A stretch of 64,000 bases of DNA, taken from Candidatus Burkholderia verschuerenii (lineage in GTDB: Bacteria; Pseudomonadota; Gammaproteobacteria; Burkholderiales; Burkholderiaceae). The stretch spans positions 1 to 64,000 of the forward strand of contig NZ_LFJJ01000001.1 in NCBI RefSeq assembly GCF_001189365.1, in the 5' to 3' direction. The notes beneath the pieces were generated by a model. The model was not told the DNA's origin. It was given only the letters and a program-made list of their open reading frames with translations, and searched no databases. Positions 1 to 7,950 of the stretch are shown in pieces (within the stretch, counting starts at the first letter, position 1; each line of letters opens with the position of its first letter). The position numbers and the translations under genes were made by a program.

Positions 1-2
1 CG

Positions 3-371
3 CTTGGCCGAGCGCTGCGGCTGATCATTACAGAAGGACAGGTAGCCGATATTTCGTGCGCCCAAGAGCTGGTCGAGGGACTGCGCCTGAAGGCGGTCAT
101 CGCCGACAAAGGCTATGACTCGGATGCCTTTGTCAAAAGCATTCGTGCCAGCCGAGCCAAGACCGTCATTCCCCCACGTTCGAACCCCAAAACACAGCGT
201 CGTTATGACCGTGCCCTGTACCGTAAGCGCAATCTCGTTGAACGCTTCTTTAAGCGTATCAAGCATTTTCGTCGCGTCGCCACTCGATATGACAAACTCG
301 CCCACAGCTACCTCACCTTTGTCTCCATCGTGTCTGCCTTCGGGCCGCTCTTAAATGTGAACAGGACCTAG
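3..371 (+). mobile_element. IS5-family transposase, C-terminal part (element cut by window edge)
   Basis: An open frame enters from the left edge and ends at TAG 369-371. It encodes the end of a DDE transposase: a segment reading ADKGYDSD (the second catalytic Asp region), a basic stretch, then RKRNLVERFFKRIKHFRRVA carrying the catalytic Glu, and a hydrophobic tail. This Y..R..ERFFxxIK..RRxATRYDK arrangement is typical of the IS5 superfamily, probably the IS427-like group. The N-terminal half is outside the window. The element probably ends at or near the CTAG at 368-371, because the neighbouring reverse-strand gene loses its reading frame exactly there. Confidence 0.85.
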
Positions 372-700
372 TCATTTGACTTTTGGCCAAGGCCCTTCGA
401 CTCGCGTATTCGGCGGATGTTTCCAGCGACGGAGCGCCGAAGATTCGCGATTCGCAATTTTGTAGGTTTGCCACGCAAGGAACTACCGAAAAATGCACAA
501 GGATCAGTTTTCAACGCCAAAGCGATTTGGCCAACGGTATCGAGGCGGACATTTGCATCTTTGTTTTCAATAAGATGCAGAGTGTTTCGACTTATGCCCG
601 CCGCGGCAGCAAAGTCGTTGCCACTGATTCCATGTTTTTCGCGACTTACTCGAACCGCTTGGGAAAAAAGGGTTCGCGCGGGTAGGCGGGGCCGCTCCAT
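368..700 (-). pseudogene. XRE-type HTH regulator truncated by IS insertion
   Basis: The 110-residue product has a clear N-terminal helix-turn-helix (about residues 13-70: SREKHGISGNDFAAAAGISRNTLHLIE) followed by a linker and the start of what looks like a second HTH (SVAGNIRRIRESKGLGQKS). The frame then stops at TAG 368-370, a codon supplied by the end of the IS5-type element. I infer a tandem-HTH cytoplasmic transcription factor whose second domain was removed by the insertion. The first domain could still be made, so a residual DNA-binding activity is possible. The target is unknown. The start ATG at 698-700 is the only reasonable one. Confidence 0.7.
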
Positions 701-1176
701 TGACTGACAATTTTCAATTAATCATTCAGGATCTTACACGGCCACGGCGCAGATGCGAGCAGAGACGCTTCCCAAAAAATAATCGTGGATTGAAAAGGCT
801 CCATGGTTGCTGACTGCGGTTCCCTGATCCTGCATGGGACCGACCGTCGATCGCATGAGGACTGGAATTTTCTGTGAGGTTAGCGCGGGGAGTGACAAAG
901 TCATCCGCCAACAGCGGTTCGATCGACGGTCGCTGCACGGTGGTACCGCTGAACGTGCTGCCAACTTGTAGCAGGTGAGCTGTCAGTGTTCTCTGATCAC
1001 TCGGGTTGGAAGGCGAGACAGCACTCCTTCCAAGCGGCACTTCTTACCATTTTTTGGATGGCGCAAGCGACCGAGTGGAAAGAGGTGCTTATATTTAGAG
1101 GCGCTGATAACTGAAGTTTGGCGGCAAAGTCAAACTATGGTTGTCGCAGCACGCCGCGCCTGCTGCTTCTTTTGCG
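701..1176. other. Gene-free stretch with a 13-bp inverted repeat
   Basis: About 475 bases between the truncated regulator and the permease. Short open frames here resemble no family I know. The one structured element is a perfect 13-base inverted repeat: CGACCGTCGATCG at 841-853 and its complement at 920-932, separated by 66 bases. It may be debris of a mobile element or a regulatory site. Confidence 0.5.
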
Positions 1177-2577
1177 TCAAACGATCCCGGTGAGGTAATA
1201 CACCGCGATCACGAAGAACACCGCCATCGTCTTGATGACGGTCACCGAGAAAATATCGCGATACGACTCGCGATGCGTCAGGCCGGTCACCGCCAGCAGC
1301 GTGATGACCGCGCCGTTATGCGGCAGCGTGTCCATGCCGCCACTCGCCATCGCGACGACGCGATGCAGCACTTCCAGCGGAATATGCGCCGCATTCGCGC
1401 CGGCGATGAAGGTATCCGACATCGCCGTGAGCGCGATGCTCATGCCGCCCGACGCCGATCCCGTGATGCCCGCCAGCGTACTCACCGAAATTGCCGCATT
1501 GACCGGCGGATTCGGGATGCTCTTCAACGCATCGCTGACGACCAGAAAGCCCCGCAGCGCCGCGATCACGCCGCCGAAGCCGTACTCCGACGCCGTGTTC
1601 ATTGCCGCGAGCAGCGCGCCCGCGACCGCCACGCGCGTGCCCGTCGCGAAGCGCTCCTTCACGCGCGAAAACGCCGTCAGCAACACCAGCACGATGCCGA
1701 GCAGCAACGCGCCTTCCACGGCCCAGATCGCGACCACGGTCTTGATTGCCGTCGTCACCGGCGCATGCACGCCCGGCAGCACTTCCGGCGGCACCGTGTA
1801 ACTCGCGCCATACCAGGTCGGAATCCACTTGGTCAGCGCGAAATTGGCGACGCCGACCAGAATCAGCGGCGCGATGGCGAGCACCGGATTCGGCAGCGTC
1901 GCCGACTCCAGATGCTCCGGCTCGTTGACCAGCGACGTGCCGTAGCCTTTGCCGGTCGCCATCGCGGAGCGGCGGCGCCATTCCAGAAACGTCAGGCCGA
2001 CCACGATGATGAACGCCGAGCCGATCACGCCGAGCCACGGCGCGGCCCAGCCGGTCGTCTTGAAGAAGGTCGTCGGGATGATGTTCTGGATCTGCGGCGT
2101 GCCCGGCAGCGAATCCATCGTGAACGAGAACGCGCCAAGCGCGATCGCGCCGGGCATCAGCCGCTTCGGGATATTGCTCTGCCGATACATTTCCGCCGCG
2201 AACGGATACACCGCGAACACCACGACGAACAGCGACACGCCGCCATAGGTGAGCAGCGCGCACACCGCGACGATCACCGCATTCACGCGCGATTTGCCGA
2301 TATAGCGGATCGCGGCGACCACGATCGCCTCCGAAAAGCCCGACAACTCGATGACCTTGCCGAACACGGCACCGAGCAGAAACACGGGAAAGTACAGCTT
2401 CACGAAACCGACCATCTTCTCCATGAAGATGCCGGAGAAGACCGGCGCGACGGCGGCGGGATCGGTAAGCAGGACGGCCGCGAGCGCGGCGATCGGCGCG
2501 AACAGAATGACGCTGTAGCCGCGATACGCGGCGAGCATCAGAAACAGCAGTGCTGCAAGGACGATGAAAAACGACAT
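1177..2577 (-). CDS. GntP-family permease (gluconate/hydroxy-acid : H+ symporter)
   Basis: The 466-residue, very hydrophobic protein has roughly 12 membrane segments and the usual length of the GntP family (about 440-470). Recognisable family parts are the N-terminal AAYRGYSVILFAPIAALAA, the central TMDSLPGTPQIQNIIPT loop, and the C-terminal MASGGMDTLPHNGAVITLL segment. It sits in the inner membrane and probably imports a small hydroxy-acid such as gluconate or 3-hydroxybutyrate with protons; the SLPGTPQIQN version is common in beta-hydroxybutyrate-type members, but the substrate cannot be read from sequence. ATG at 2575-2577 is preceded by GGAG. No catabolic gene adjoins it. The antisense 479-residue open frame over it is a shadow. 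Confidence 0.88.
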   Translation of the reverse strand: MSFFIVLAALLFLMLAAYRGYSVILFAPIAALAAVLLTDPAAVAPVFSGIFMEKMVGFVKLYFPVFLLGAVFGKVIELSGFSEAIVVAAIRYIGKSRVNAVIVAVCALLTYGGVSLFVVVFAVYPFAAEMYRQSNIPKRLMPGAIALGAFSFTMDSLPGTPQIQNIIPTTFFKTTGWAAPWLGVIGSAFIIVVGLTFLEWRRRSAMATGKGYGTSLVNEPEHLESATLPNPVLAIAPLILVGVANFALTKWIPTWYGASYTVPPEVLPGVHAPVTTAIKTVVAIWAVEGALLLGIVLVLLTAFSRVKERFATGTRVAVAGALLAAMNTASEYGFGGVIAALRGFLVVSDALKSIPNPPVNAAISVSTLAGITGSASGGMSIALTAMSDTFIAGANAAHIPLEVLHRVVAMASGGMDTLPHNGAVITLLAVTGLTHRESYRDIFSVTVIKTMAVFFVIAVYYLTGIV

Positions 2578-2864
2578 TGAGTCTCCGGCTTGTGAATTTG
2601 TTCTTCGGACGAAACGCGCGACTTCTCGTGAAAGCGCGCGCCGGGCGGAATGATAGCTTGGGTGCCTTTAAGGCGGGTTTTGCAGCGTAGCGCGTCAGCG
2701 TGACAAGCGCACGCGGCGTGTCCTTATTTTGTCCGCGAAGCGCGTCGTCGCGCCCGGTCGGCGTCAAAATCGGCGCGAAAGCATTGCGTGGCATACTTGC
2801 AACATGACGCGCCGAACGCAGCGCATCGCCAACAATAAAGACCTGAAAAACCAAGGGGTGTCGG

Positions 2865-3137
2865 ATGAAACTCGGCAAAGTCTGCGGCCGTCGCGCGCTG
2901 TTCGTGATGCTAACCGTGAGTGCGATGGCGCTTGGCGGATGCAGTAGCGCGCCGCCGCTGTTCTCCGCCGACGGCCGTCCGACGCAACAGATCAGCTGCC
3001 CCGCCGGCGGCGGCTGGCGCAACTGCACCGATAACGCGAAGGCGCTCTGTCCGGGCGGCTACGACGTGATCGATCAATCCACCGGCGACACCAGCAATTC
3101 GCTGCTCGTCGCCTGCAGGGCCGGCGCGAGCCAGTAA
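2865..3137 (+). CDS. Small predicted lipoprotein
   Basis: A 90-residue protein with a basic N-terminus, a hydrophobic stretch and a lipobox ending in LGGC, which makes Cys26 the likely lipidated residue. The mature part has four further Cys (SCPAGG, NCTDN, LCPGGY, VACRAG), possibly forming disulfides in the periplasm. An AGGGGTG Shine-Dalgarno-like sequence lies just upstream of the ATG. Small Cys-containing lipoproteins of this kind are common in Burkholderia relatives; no function is known to me. Confidence 0.75.
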   Translation: MKLGKVCGRRALFVMLTVSAMALGGCSSAPPLFSADGRPTQQISCPAGGGWRNCTDNAKALCPGGYDVIDQSTGDTSNSLLVACRAGASQ

Positions 3138-3176
3138 GTTTCCGCACGCCGGGCCGTTCAGCCAGGAGATTTGCTG

Positions 3177-4390
3177 ATGTCCCTCGCCGGATTCGATTCC
3201 GCGCGGCTCGCCGCCGTGCGCCCCGCGATGCAACGCTTCGTCGATTCGGGCGATATCGCCGGTATCGTCACGATGACGTGGCGGCACGGCGAGATCGCGC
3301 AGGCCGACGCGCAAGGTTTCCGCGACGCCGACGCGCGCACGCCGATGACGCGCGACACGCTGTTTCGCATCGCGTCGATGACCAAGCCGGTGACCAGCGT
3401 CGCGGCGCTGATGCTGGTCGAACACGGGCGCATCGCGTTGGAATCGCCGGTGGCGCAATGGCTGCCGGAGCTCGCGAATCTGCGCGTGTTGAGCGATCCC
3501 GAAGGACCGCTCGCGCAGACCGAAGCCGCGCGCCGGCCGATCACGCTGCTCGATCTGCTCACGCATCGCGCGGGTTTCGCGTATCACTTCACGACGACGG
3601 GCGAACTCTCCGCCGCGTACGAGAACATCTTCAACGGCTTCGATGCGACGGTCGATCCGTCGCGCTGGCTCGAACATGTCGCCGCGTTGCCGCTGATCTT
3701 TCAGCCGGGCGAGCGCTGGCATTACGGAATCGCGACGGATGTGCTCGGCGTGCTCGTGCAGCGCATAGCCGGGATGCCGCTCGGCGAATTTTTCCGCACG
3801 CGCATTTTCGAGCCGCTCGGCATGACGGACACCGCGTTCTGCGTTTCCGCCGATCAGGCCGCGCGCCTGTCGACCTCGTATGCGATCGGCGCGGATGGCA
3901 CGCGTCATGTCGAAGATCACCCGTCGTCGAGCCGGTGGCTGAAGAGGAGCGCTTTCAGAGCGGCGGAGGCGGACTCGTATCGACTGCCGACGACTATCTC
4001 CTTTTCGCGCGCATGCTGCTCGGACGCGGGCGATGGCAAGGCGACGAGCGCATGAGCGGCCAGCGTCTTTTGTCGCACAAATCCGTCGATATGATGCGCG
4101 CCAACTTTCTCACGCCCGTGCAACGGCAGATTCCGGCCTTCGGTTATCCGGTGTGGCGCGCGCAGGGTTTCGGGCTCGGCGTCGCGACCATCGACGAACC
4201 CGCGCTGCAGATTCCGGCGGGTTACCGGTCGGCCGGATCGTTCTCGTGGCCGGGCGCGCTCGGCACGAGCTGGTTCGCCGATCCGGTCGAGAACATGATC
4301 TGCCTGTTTATGATCCAGCGCCGCGCGGAAGAGCCGTTTCCGATCGCGAAGGAATACGAGCGGCTGATCTACGCGGCCATCGACGATTGA
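3177..4390 (+). pseudogene. Beta-lactamase-family serine hydrolase, frameshifted
   Basis: The first frame (ATG 3177, preceded by CAGGAG) carries the class C / esterase EstB-type signature: FRIASMTKP with the nucleophile Ser in S-x-x-K, then HYGIATDVLG with the tyrosine motif. Around 3930-3945 homology switches to another frame, continuing as ERFQSGGGGLVSTADDYL and running through to the family C-terminus at TGA 4388-4390. The change equals loss of one base or gain of two. Both halves together make a normal-length (about 400 aa) hydrolase. As read, the protein would lose its C-terminal third and be inactive. A sequencing error would give the same picture. Confidence 0.85.
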
Positions 4391-4393
4391 TGC

Positions 4394-4963
4394 TTATCGA
4401 TGCTGCGTCTCGCGCAGCAGCGTAACGTCGTAGCCGAGCGCGCGCGTGCGTTCGAGCAACATGCGACGCAACTCGCCGCCGGGCTTGGCGTCGCGCGTCA
4501 GAATCCATAGATAGCGCCCGGTCGGTTCGCCGACGATAGACCAAGAGTAATCGTCGGCGTGATCGAGAATCCAGTAATCGCCGACATAGAACGGTCCGAA
4601 GAACGACACCTTCAGCTTGGTCCCGTTCGATCCGGGGACGATCTTCGCGCGTCCTTCCGCCGTGCGATACGGCCCGTTCATTTCGCCCTGATGACATCCG
4701 TTGATGACGGAGATCAGCCCGTCCTCGCGCTTCGCGTAGTTCGCGGTGACGGCTTCGCAGCCGCGCTCAAAGCGGTTTTCGTAGCGCGCGAACTCGTGCC
4801 AGTGGCCGAGATAGCGGTCGAGATCGACGGCCTTCGACGGCTCCGGTACTTGCTTATTGCCCGCCTTTCGCGTGCCCTTCGATACGCAAGCCGCCAACAA
4901 ACCGATACCGCCAATCGCGAGCAGCGCCGCAGCCCCGTAAGCCCAGGGTCGTCTGATTTTCAT
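4394..4963 (-). CDS. Lipocalin-family outer-membrane lipoprotein (Blc-like)
   Basis: The 189-residue protein starts with a signal peptide ending in LLAAC, so Cys26 should be lipidated. The mature part opens with the lipocalin G-x-W signature (YLGHWHEFARYENRFERGC) and continues with the beta-strand pattern of bacterial lipocalins (NGPYRTAEGRAKIV, FYVGDYWILDHADDYSW, RYLWILTRD). Bacterial lipocalins of the Blc group bind lysophospholipids or fatty acids at the outer membrane and respond to envelope stress. It is convergent with the serine hydrolase gene, stop to stop with three bases between. Confidence 0.88.
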   Translation of the reverse strand: MKIRRPWAYGAAALLAIGGIGLLAACVSKGTRKAGNKQVPEPSKAVDLDRYLGHWHEFARYENRFERGCEAVTANYAKREDGLISVINGCHQGEMNGPYRTAEGRAKIVPGSNGTKLKVSFFGPFYVGDYWILDHADDYSWSIVGEPTGRYLWILTRDAKPGGELRRMLLERTRALGYDVTLLRETQHR

Positions 4964-5557
4964 GTCGCTTGATTGCTGTGTGTGAGGAGCGAGGGAAGAT
5001 GATTGAGCAAACTTCGTTCCGTTGATGCGCCGTCCCGGAAACGCTCACCTTTGGACGCGTCAGGTGAGAAACGCGCGGCATGCGCGACCTTATCCCGAAA
5101 ATCGGTCGATGCGGCTAACTGTCTGATCGAGCGAGGTTTTCCACGAAAATGCACCGCGCGCGACGCGCATACGTGAAGCGATTCGCACCTAACGATGCAC
5201 CGCTCGACGTCCTCCCGTATCGACTCACCTATGGCGTTTTTGCAACACGTCTGGACGCAAGGTGCGATTTGTCATACTTGTTCGCGTCACCTCGCGAAAA
5301 AATGCAGCTGGTTGGCAAATTCCTTTGCCAACATATAGTTGCGACGCAAAGTAAAGAACTTGCGCGAAACTGTGAAATCGTTCGTGATCCGTAATGAATC
5401 GATAGAGTGAGTGTCGCGCGACACATCCAACTCACCGTCGATGCACTCCCGAATCGGCTCACCTTTTTGACACCGGGTATCCTCACGCCTTCCGCACAAC
5501 TTCTCAGTCGCCGCTTAAATGCCTCCGCCGGTTCACTAGCCTTTCGCGTTTTCAGCA
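4964..5557. promoter_or_regulatory. Intergenic region with several dyads upstream of the AEC transporter
   Basis: About 590 bases without a convincing gene. It contains three perfect inverted repeats: GTTGGCAAA (5311-5319) with TTTGCCAAC (5324-5332) around a 4-base spacer; TTGCG-A-CGCAA at 5339-5349; and the 14-base palindrome GTGTCGC/GCGACAC at 5411-5424. A spaced row of dyads like this suggests operator sites for a regulator of the transporter or of the divergent lipocalin. No promoter can be assigned with confidence. Confidence 0.45.
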
Positions 5558-6508
5558 CTGTCTTCCCTGCTTACGCCGCTCTTCACCATCATCCTGCCGA
5601 TCTTCGGTCTCATCTTCGCGGGCTACGCGTGCCGCAAGTTCAACAAGCTCGGGCCGACCGCCGCGTCCGAACTGAATCGCTTCGTCGTGTATCTCGCGCT
5701 GCCCGCGCTGCCCGCGCTGCTGTTCGACATCATGGCGAAGACGCCGTGGAGCTCGCTCGATCAACCTGCGTTTATCGCGGCGTTCGGCATCGGGTCGGCG
5801 GCGGTGTTTATCGTGACGCTGGTCGTGCGTCTGATGCAGTCGCGTCATCTCGCGGATGCGAGCATCGACGGGCTCAATGCCGCGTATCCGAATACCGGCT
5901 TCGTCGGCTTGCCGCTGTGTCTGCTCGCGTTCGGCAAGGAAAGTCTCGCGCCCGCCGTCATCGCGACGATCATTACCGTGTGCGTGCTGTTCGCCGTGGC
6001 GATCGTGCTGATCGAACTCGGCCTGCAAACGGAGAAGCGCCTGAGCGCGACGTTCGGGCGCGTGGGGCTGTCGCTGATCAAGAATCCCTTGCTGGTCGCG
6101 TCGATCGCGGGCGCGCTGTTCAGCGGCTCGGGCATGCAGGTGCCGGAAGGCGGCGAGGCTTTGCTCAAGCTGCTCGGCGGCGCGGCGAGTCCGTGTGCGC
6201 TCGTCGCGCTGGGCTTGTTTCTCGGCCCAAAGGGCGAGGCGCAAAGCGTCAAGACGACCAGCGCGCTCGTCACGCTGAAGCTGTTCGCGCAGCCCATCCT
6301 GACGTGGTGGCTCGCGTTTCATCTGTTCGGCTTGCCGCCGCTGTGGTCGAAGACCGCGGTGATTCTCAGCGCGCTGCCGACCGGCACCGGACCGTTCATG
6401 CTCGCGGAGTTCTACGATTGCGAGGGCGGCGTGACATCGAGCGCGATTCTGTTCTCGACCGTCGTCTCGCTGATCACGGTGACGTTCTGCCTGACCGTGC
6501 TGATCTGA
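5558..6508 (+). CDS. AEC-family (auxin efflux carrier-like) transporter, abnormal start
   Basis: From about 5570 the frame encodes TPLFTIILPIFGLIFAGYAC, the normal N-terminus of AEC transporters, and continues with ten hydrophobic segments to TGA 6506-6508, for about 316 residues, the usual size. Family features include the NTGFVGLPLC segment and GTGPFMLAE near the end. These inner-membrane proteins export or exchange organic acids or similar metabolites. No ATG, GTG or TTG exists in frame between the upstream stop (5537-5539) and the first membrane segment; CTG at 5558 or 5567 are the best candidates, and the first standard start (GTG 5687) would delete the first helix. Either a rare CTG start is used or the start codon was lost. 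Confidence 0.78.
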   Translation: MSSLLTPLFTIILPIFGLIFAGYACRKFNKLGPTAASELNRFVVYLALPALPALLFDIMAKTPWSSLDQPAFIAAFGIGSAAVFIVTLVVRLMQSRHLADASIDGLNAAYPNTGFVGLPLCLLAFGKESLAPAVIATIITVCVLFAVAIVLIELGLQTEKRLSATFGRVGLSLIKNPLLVASIAGALFSGSGMQVPEGGEALLKLLGGAASPCALVALGLFLGPKGEAQSVKTTSALVTLKLFAQPILTWWLAFHLFGLPPLWSKTAVILSALPTGTGPFMLAEFYDCEGGVTSSAILFSTVVSLITVTFCLTVLI

Positions 6509-6543
6509 TCGCCCGATGCAAATGAGGCAAACGAAGCGCCCAT

Positions 6544-6575
6544 AAAAAACGCCCGGTGACGGGGATCACCGGGCG
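6544..6575 (-). terminator. Rho-independent terminator after the DUF4148 gene
   Basis: A perfect 10-base stem (CGCCCGGTGA 6550-6559 with TCACCGGGCG 6566-6575), a 6-base loop, and on the minus strand a run of six T directly after it (6549-6544). It lies downstream of the minus-strand DUF4148 gene. Confidence 0.9.
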
Positions 6576-6654
6576 AATCCACCTGTTTCGATGGTGGAGG
6601 AGGGATTCTTCTACCTGCAGTGCTTCAATTCAGTACTTCAACTCGTGCTTCAAC

Positions 6655-6891
6655 TTACTGCGCGCCACGTCCACTCACACCTGCGCGAACCTGCGCGTGA
6701 CGTTCCTGATACGGACGCAATTGCGGATAGCTCAGCGAATTGACGGGTTCCAGATCGCCGGCGCGGCGCGCGCTCGACAATTCCGCCTTCACTTCGGCGC
6801 GCGACTTCGCGTTGTAAGCGGATTGTGCGAAGGCCGGCGCGGTAGCGAGCAGCGCCGACAAGACAACTCCGCTGATCAGTGCGTTCTTCAT
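6655..6891 (-). CDS. DUF4148-family small periplasmic protein
   Basis: A 78-residue product with a cleavable signal peptide (KNALISGVVLSALLATAPAFAQ) followed by the DUF4148 pattern SRAEVKAELSSARRAGDLEPVNSLSYPQLRPYQ. This family is abundant in Burkholderiales, often in many paralogues per genome, and is secreted to the periplasm; its function is unknown. The gene stands alone and ends about 80 bases before a strong terminator. Confidence 0.88.
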   Translation of the reverse strand: MKNALISGVVLSALLATAPAFAQSAYNAKSRAEVKAELSSARRAGDLEPVNSLSYPQLRPYQERHAQVRAGVSGRGAQ

Positions 6892-7116
6892 GAGGTCACT
6901 CCTAATTGGCTTGCGTCACGCGACGCTTGAGAGCCAGTCTAGGAGTTTTCTTATGGGACAAAAATACCGATTGAGCAAACACATTGTTGTCGAGACTGGT
7001 TGAATGCTGGCGTAGCGTTCGCTCTACGTCTGCAAAAAGTGGTCGAACGAGCGTTATTTCCTCGCGAATGTTTCACCGGAGAATCAAATTCCGCCGTGTA
7101 ACGGCTTGTTGCGAAG

Positions 7117-7139
7117 TTATCCACAGTTTCTGTGGATAA
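7117..7139. promoter_or_regulatory. Two perfect DnaA boxes in inverted orientation
   Basis: TTATCCACA at 7117-7125 and TGTGGATAA at 7131-7139 both match the consensus DnaA box TTATNCACA exactly. Together they form a perfect inverted repeat of 10-base arms around TTT. The site lies in the roughly 435-base gap (6892-7328) between the DUF4148 gene and the FMN reductase remnant, which otherwise holds nothing I recognise. No dnaA, dnaN or parAB genes are nearby, so this is not oriC as such. DnaA titration, a DnaA-ATP regulatory site or DnaA-controlled transcription are possible; an RNA hairpin is the alternative. Confidence 0.55.
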
Positions 7140-7328
7140 ACATGGGGATAGTTGCACCGGAACCGCGCAGTGGCGGGGGGCGAACTGGGCTGCCACTTCG
7201 ATTGACTCAGACTATTGTCTGACGGATAAACCGTCGCGTGGCGTGCCCCGGTCGACTCGCCTATCATGAGCGACGCCCGCATTTTTTTGCGCGATTCCAA
7301 TTTTTCCCACGATGGAGAGAGAGACGTC

Positions 7329-7887
7329 ATGGTCTACAAGATCGCTGTGGTGGTCGGAAGCCTTCGCAAGGGTTCGTTCAACAAGCAGCTGGCGCACGCG
7401 CTCGAATCGCTCGCGCCGGACGATTTCACTTTCGAGCATCTCGATATCGGCGGCCTGCCGCTCTATAGTCAGGATTACGACGCCGACTATCCGCAAGTTG
7501 CGCTCGACTTCAAGCAGAAGATCAAGGACGCGAATGCGGTGCTGATCGTCACGCCCGAGTACAATCGCTCGATTCCCGGCGTGCTGAAGAATGAAGAACG
7601 CGCTCGACTGGGGTTCGCGTCCGTGGGGACAAAGCGTGTGTGGCGGCAAGCCGGGCGCGATCATCGGCACGTCGATCGGTGCGCTCGGCACGGCGCTGGC
7701 GCAATCGCATTTGCGCGGCGTGTGCGCTTACCTCGATATCGCGTTGCTCGGCCAGCTAGAGATGTTCATCAAGCACGACGAGAATCGCATCGACGCGAAC
7801 GGCAATATCGTCAGCGACGACACGTGCAAGTTCCTGCAGGCGTTCATGGATCGATACGTCGCGTGGGTGCGCAAGCTCGCCGCCTGA
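7329..7887 (+). pseudogene. NADPH-dependent FMN reductase, frameshifted by a 7-base duplication
   Basis: The first part (ATG 7329) reads KIAVVVGSLRKGSFNKQLA, the flavodoxin-like phosphate-binding loop of the FMN_red family, and continues to VTPEYNRSIPGVLKN. The family sequence NALDWGSRPWGQ then continues in another frame from 7597, through KPGAIIGTSIGALGTALAQ to the C-terminus at TGA 7885-7887. At 7586-7599 the sequence is GAAGAAT followed by GAAGAAC; removing one of these 7-mers restores an ordinary protein of about 183 residues. The enzyme would use NADPH to reduce FMN or quinones in the cytoplasm. As it stands the product lacks its second half. Confidence 0.87.
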
Positions 7888-7902
7888 TTCGCACCAGGCA
7901 AA

Positions 7903-7930
7903 CGGCCCGCTGTGAAGCGGGCCGCGTTTT
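7903..7930 (+). terminator. Rho-independent terminator after the FMN reductase remnant
   Basis: CGGCCCGCT (7903-7911), loop GTGA, and AGCGGGCCG (7916-7924) form a perfect 9-base stem followed by CG and TTTT. It closes the plus-strand unit and also sits just beyond the end of the minus-strand gene at 7951. Confidence 0.85.
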
Positions 7931-7950
7931 ACTCGAAGCGATGGCGTAGA

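Noticed and set aside
1141-2580. 479-residue open frame antisense to the GntP permease, very rich in Arg, His and Asp
   Set aside because: Composition is typical of the shadow of a hydrophobic GC-rich gene; the opposite strand encodes a recognisable permease.
5140-5480. Small ORFs in the lipocalin-AEC gap as real genes
   Set aside because: No ribosome binding site or recognisable protein pattern; the DNA is better explained as regulatory.
7117-7139. Chromosomal origin of replication
   Set aside because: Only two DnaA boxes, no AT-rich unwinding region, and no dnaA, dnaN, gyrB, parA or parB nearby.
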